From positions 1 through 64,000 of the forward strand of contig NZ_JAHLKM010000002.1 of NCBI RefSeq assembly GCF_024449025.1: a stretch of DNA of 64,000 nt. Reading direction: 5' to 3'. This document shows, piece by piece, positions 63,826 to 64,000 of the stretch (positions are counted from its first letter, which is position 1; every line of letters starts with the position of its first letter). The translations under genes were made by a program, and so were the position numbers. A model generated the notes under the pieces. The model was not told the DNA's origin. It made no database searches and saw nothing but the letters and a program-made list of their open reading frames with translations. The stretch comes from Natronomonas aquatica. Lineage in GTDB: Archaea; Halobacteriota; Halobacteria; Halobacteriales; Haloarculaceae.

Positions 63826-64000
63826 TCAGGGAACGACAGCGAGCAGTTCGGCCTCAAGATGCGGTCCGATGTCGGCGAGCAGGCCGGGCGCGTCCGTCCC
63901 CTCCCGACAGACGATGCTCCCCTCGAGCAGCCCCAGCCGCTCGACTGTGACGATATCGTCGGCGTGGCCCGACCGGTTGACTGTCGCCCGCAGTTGGGCC
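63826..64000 (-). CDS. DUF2110-like protein, C-terminal part (runs off window)
   Basis: The open frame continues to the window edge and ends at 63826. The visible 57 residues (for example SGHADDIVTVERLGLLEGS near the start) match my recollection of the C-terminus of haloarchaeal DUF2110 proteins, which are commonly next to DUF5803 and the TFE gene. The start lies beyond 64000. Confidence 0.65.
   Translation of the reverse strand, partial: AQLRATVNRSGHADDIVTVERLGLLEGSIVCREGTDAPGLLADIGPHLEAELLAVVP

Noticed and set aside
1-64000. CRISPR array, rRNA genes or a complete insertion sequence
   Set aside because: I saw no regularly spaced repeats, no rRNA-like sequence and no intact transposase in the window.

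Overview
The window is a haloarchaeal (class Halobacteria) chromosome segment. The core genes are GC-rich, with strongly acidic proteins. The gene set includes an archaeal AglB oligosaccharyltransferase, proteasome alpha subunit PsmA, RNase P proteins Rpp30 and Pop5, an SBDS homologue, archaeal-type Elp3, an ADP-forming acyl-CoA synthetase, UPF0058 and UPF0212 proteins, and several families known mainly from haloarchaea. TATA-like boxes often lie about 27 nt upstream of the start codon, as expected for leaderless transcripts. I cannot name the genus.

Region by region: (a) 1-5.8 kb is a lower-GC accessory zone. It holds a two-HTH regulator beside a decayed gene end, a tyrosine recombinase with a hydrophobic tail, long non-coding stretches, a TFS-like zinc-ribbon protein and an amphi-Trp protein, and it ends at tRNA-Ile(GAT). 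(b) 5.9-8.8 kb carries FxsA, phosphoglycerate mutase and an alpha/beta hydrolase. (c) 8.8-11.7 kb is a second lower-GC patch with gene debris, a DUF4188 protein abutting an uncharacterised His-rich membrane protein, a second membrane protein and an IS200/IS605-like end remnant. (d) 11.7-19.5 kb is a complete phosphate-uptake operon, pstS-pstC-pstA-pstB-phoU-(AbrB-PhoU), on the minus strand, divergent from a coiled-coil protein. (e) 19.7-29.2 kb holds MutY, a histone deacetylase-like amidohydrolase, an FMN reductase, an S1/OB/RecJ-like protein, Elp3, an MBL hydrolase, a YbaK deacylase and an ornithine cyclodeaminase-like enzyme.

(f) 29.3-37.5 kb contains a zinc-type ABC uptake operon, an ADP-forming acyl-CoA synthetase overlapping a DRTGG protein, thioredoxin, an isolated trpB and a PRC-barrel protein. 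(g) 37.5-41.5 kb contains an RCK-DHH phosphoesterase, tRNA-Lys(CTT) followed by a duplicated tRNA 3' end (an integration scar), a DUF47 protein and a COG1340 coiled coil. (h) 41.8-47.8 kb contains DUF371, endonuclease III, DUF790, an RsmB/F-type RNA methyltransferase with a small partner, a PAC2 protein and a one-cyclin-fold TFB-like protein. (i) 47.9-56.6 kb runs aglB, DUF368, rhomboid, RNase P (Rpp30, Pop5), psmA, SBDS and hflX, almost back to back. (j) 56.6-64 kb contains MoaC, Nnr, acylphosphatase, an OGG-type glycosylase, UPF0212, UPF0058, an ATP-NAD kinase-like protein, a 39-aa membrane protein, a CinA-type domain, DUF5803 and the C-terminus of a DUF2110-like protein.

The most interesting points are: the translational coupling of aglB to a DUF368 polyprenyl-phosphate transporter, suggesting lipid-carrier recycling in archaeal N-glycosylation; the divergent coiled-coil gene and palindromes at pstS; the uncharacterised DUF4188/membrane pair; RecJ/DHH-type proteins with altered catalytic signatures; and the tRNA-Lys integration scar. 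I found no CRISPR array, rRNA gene or complete transposon.
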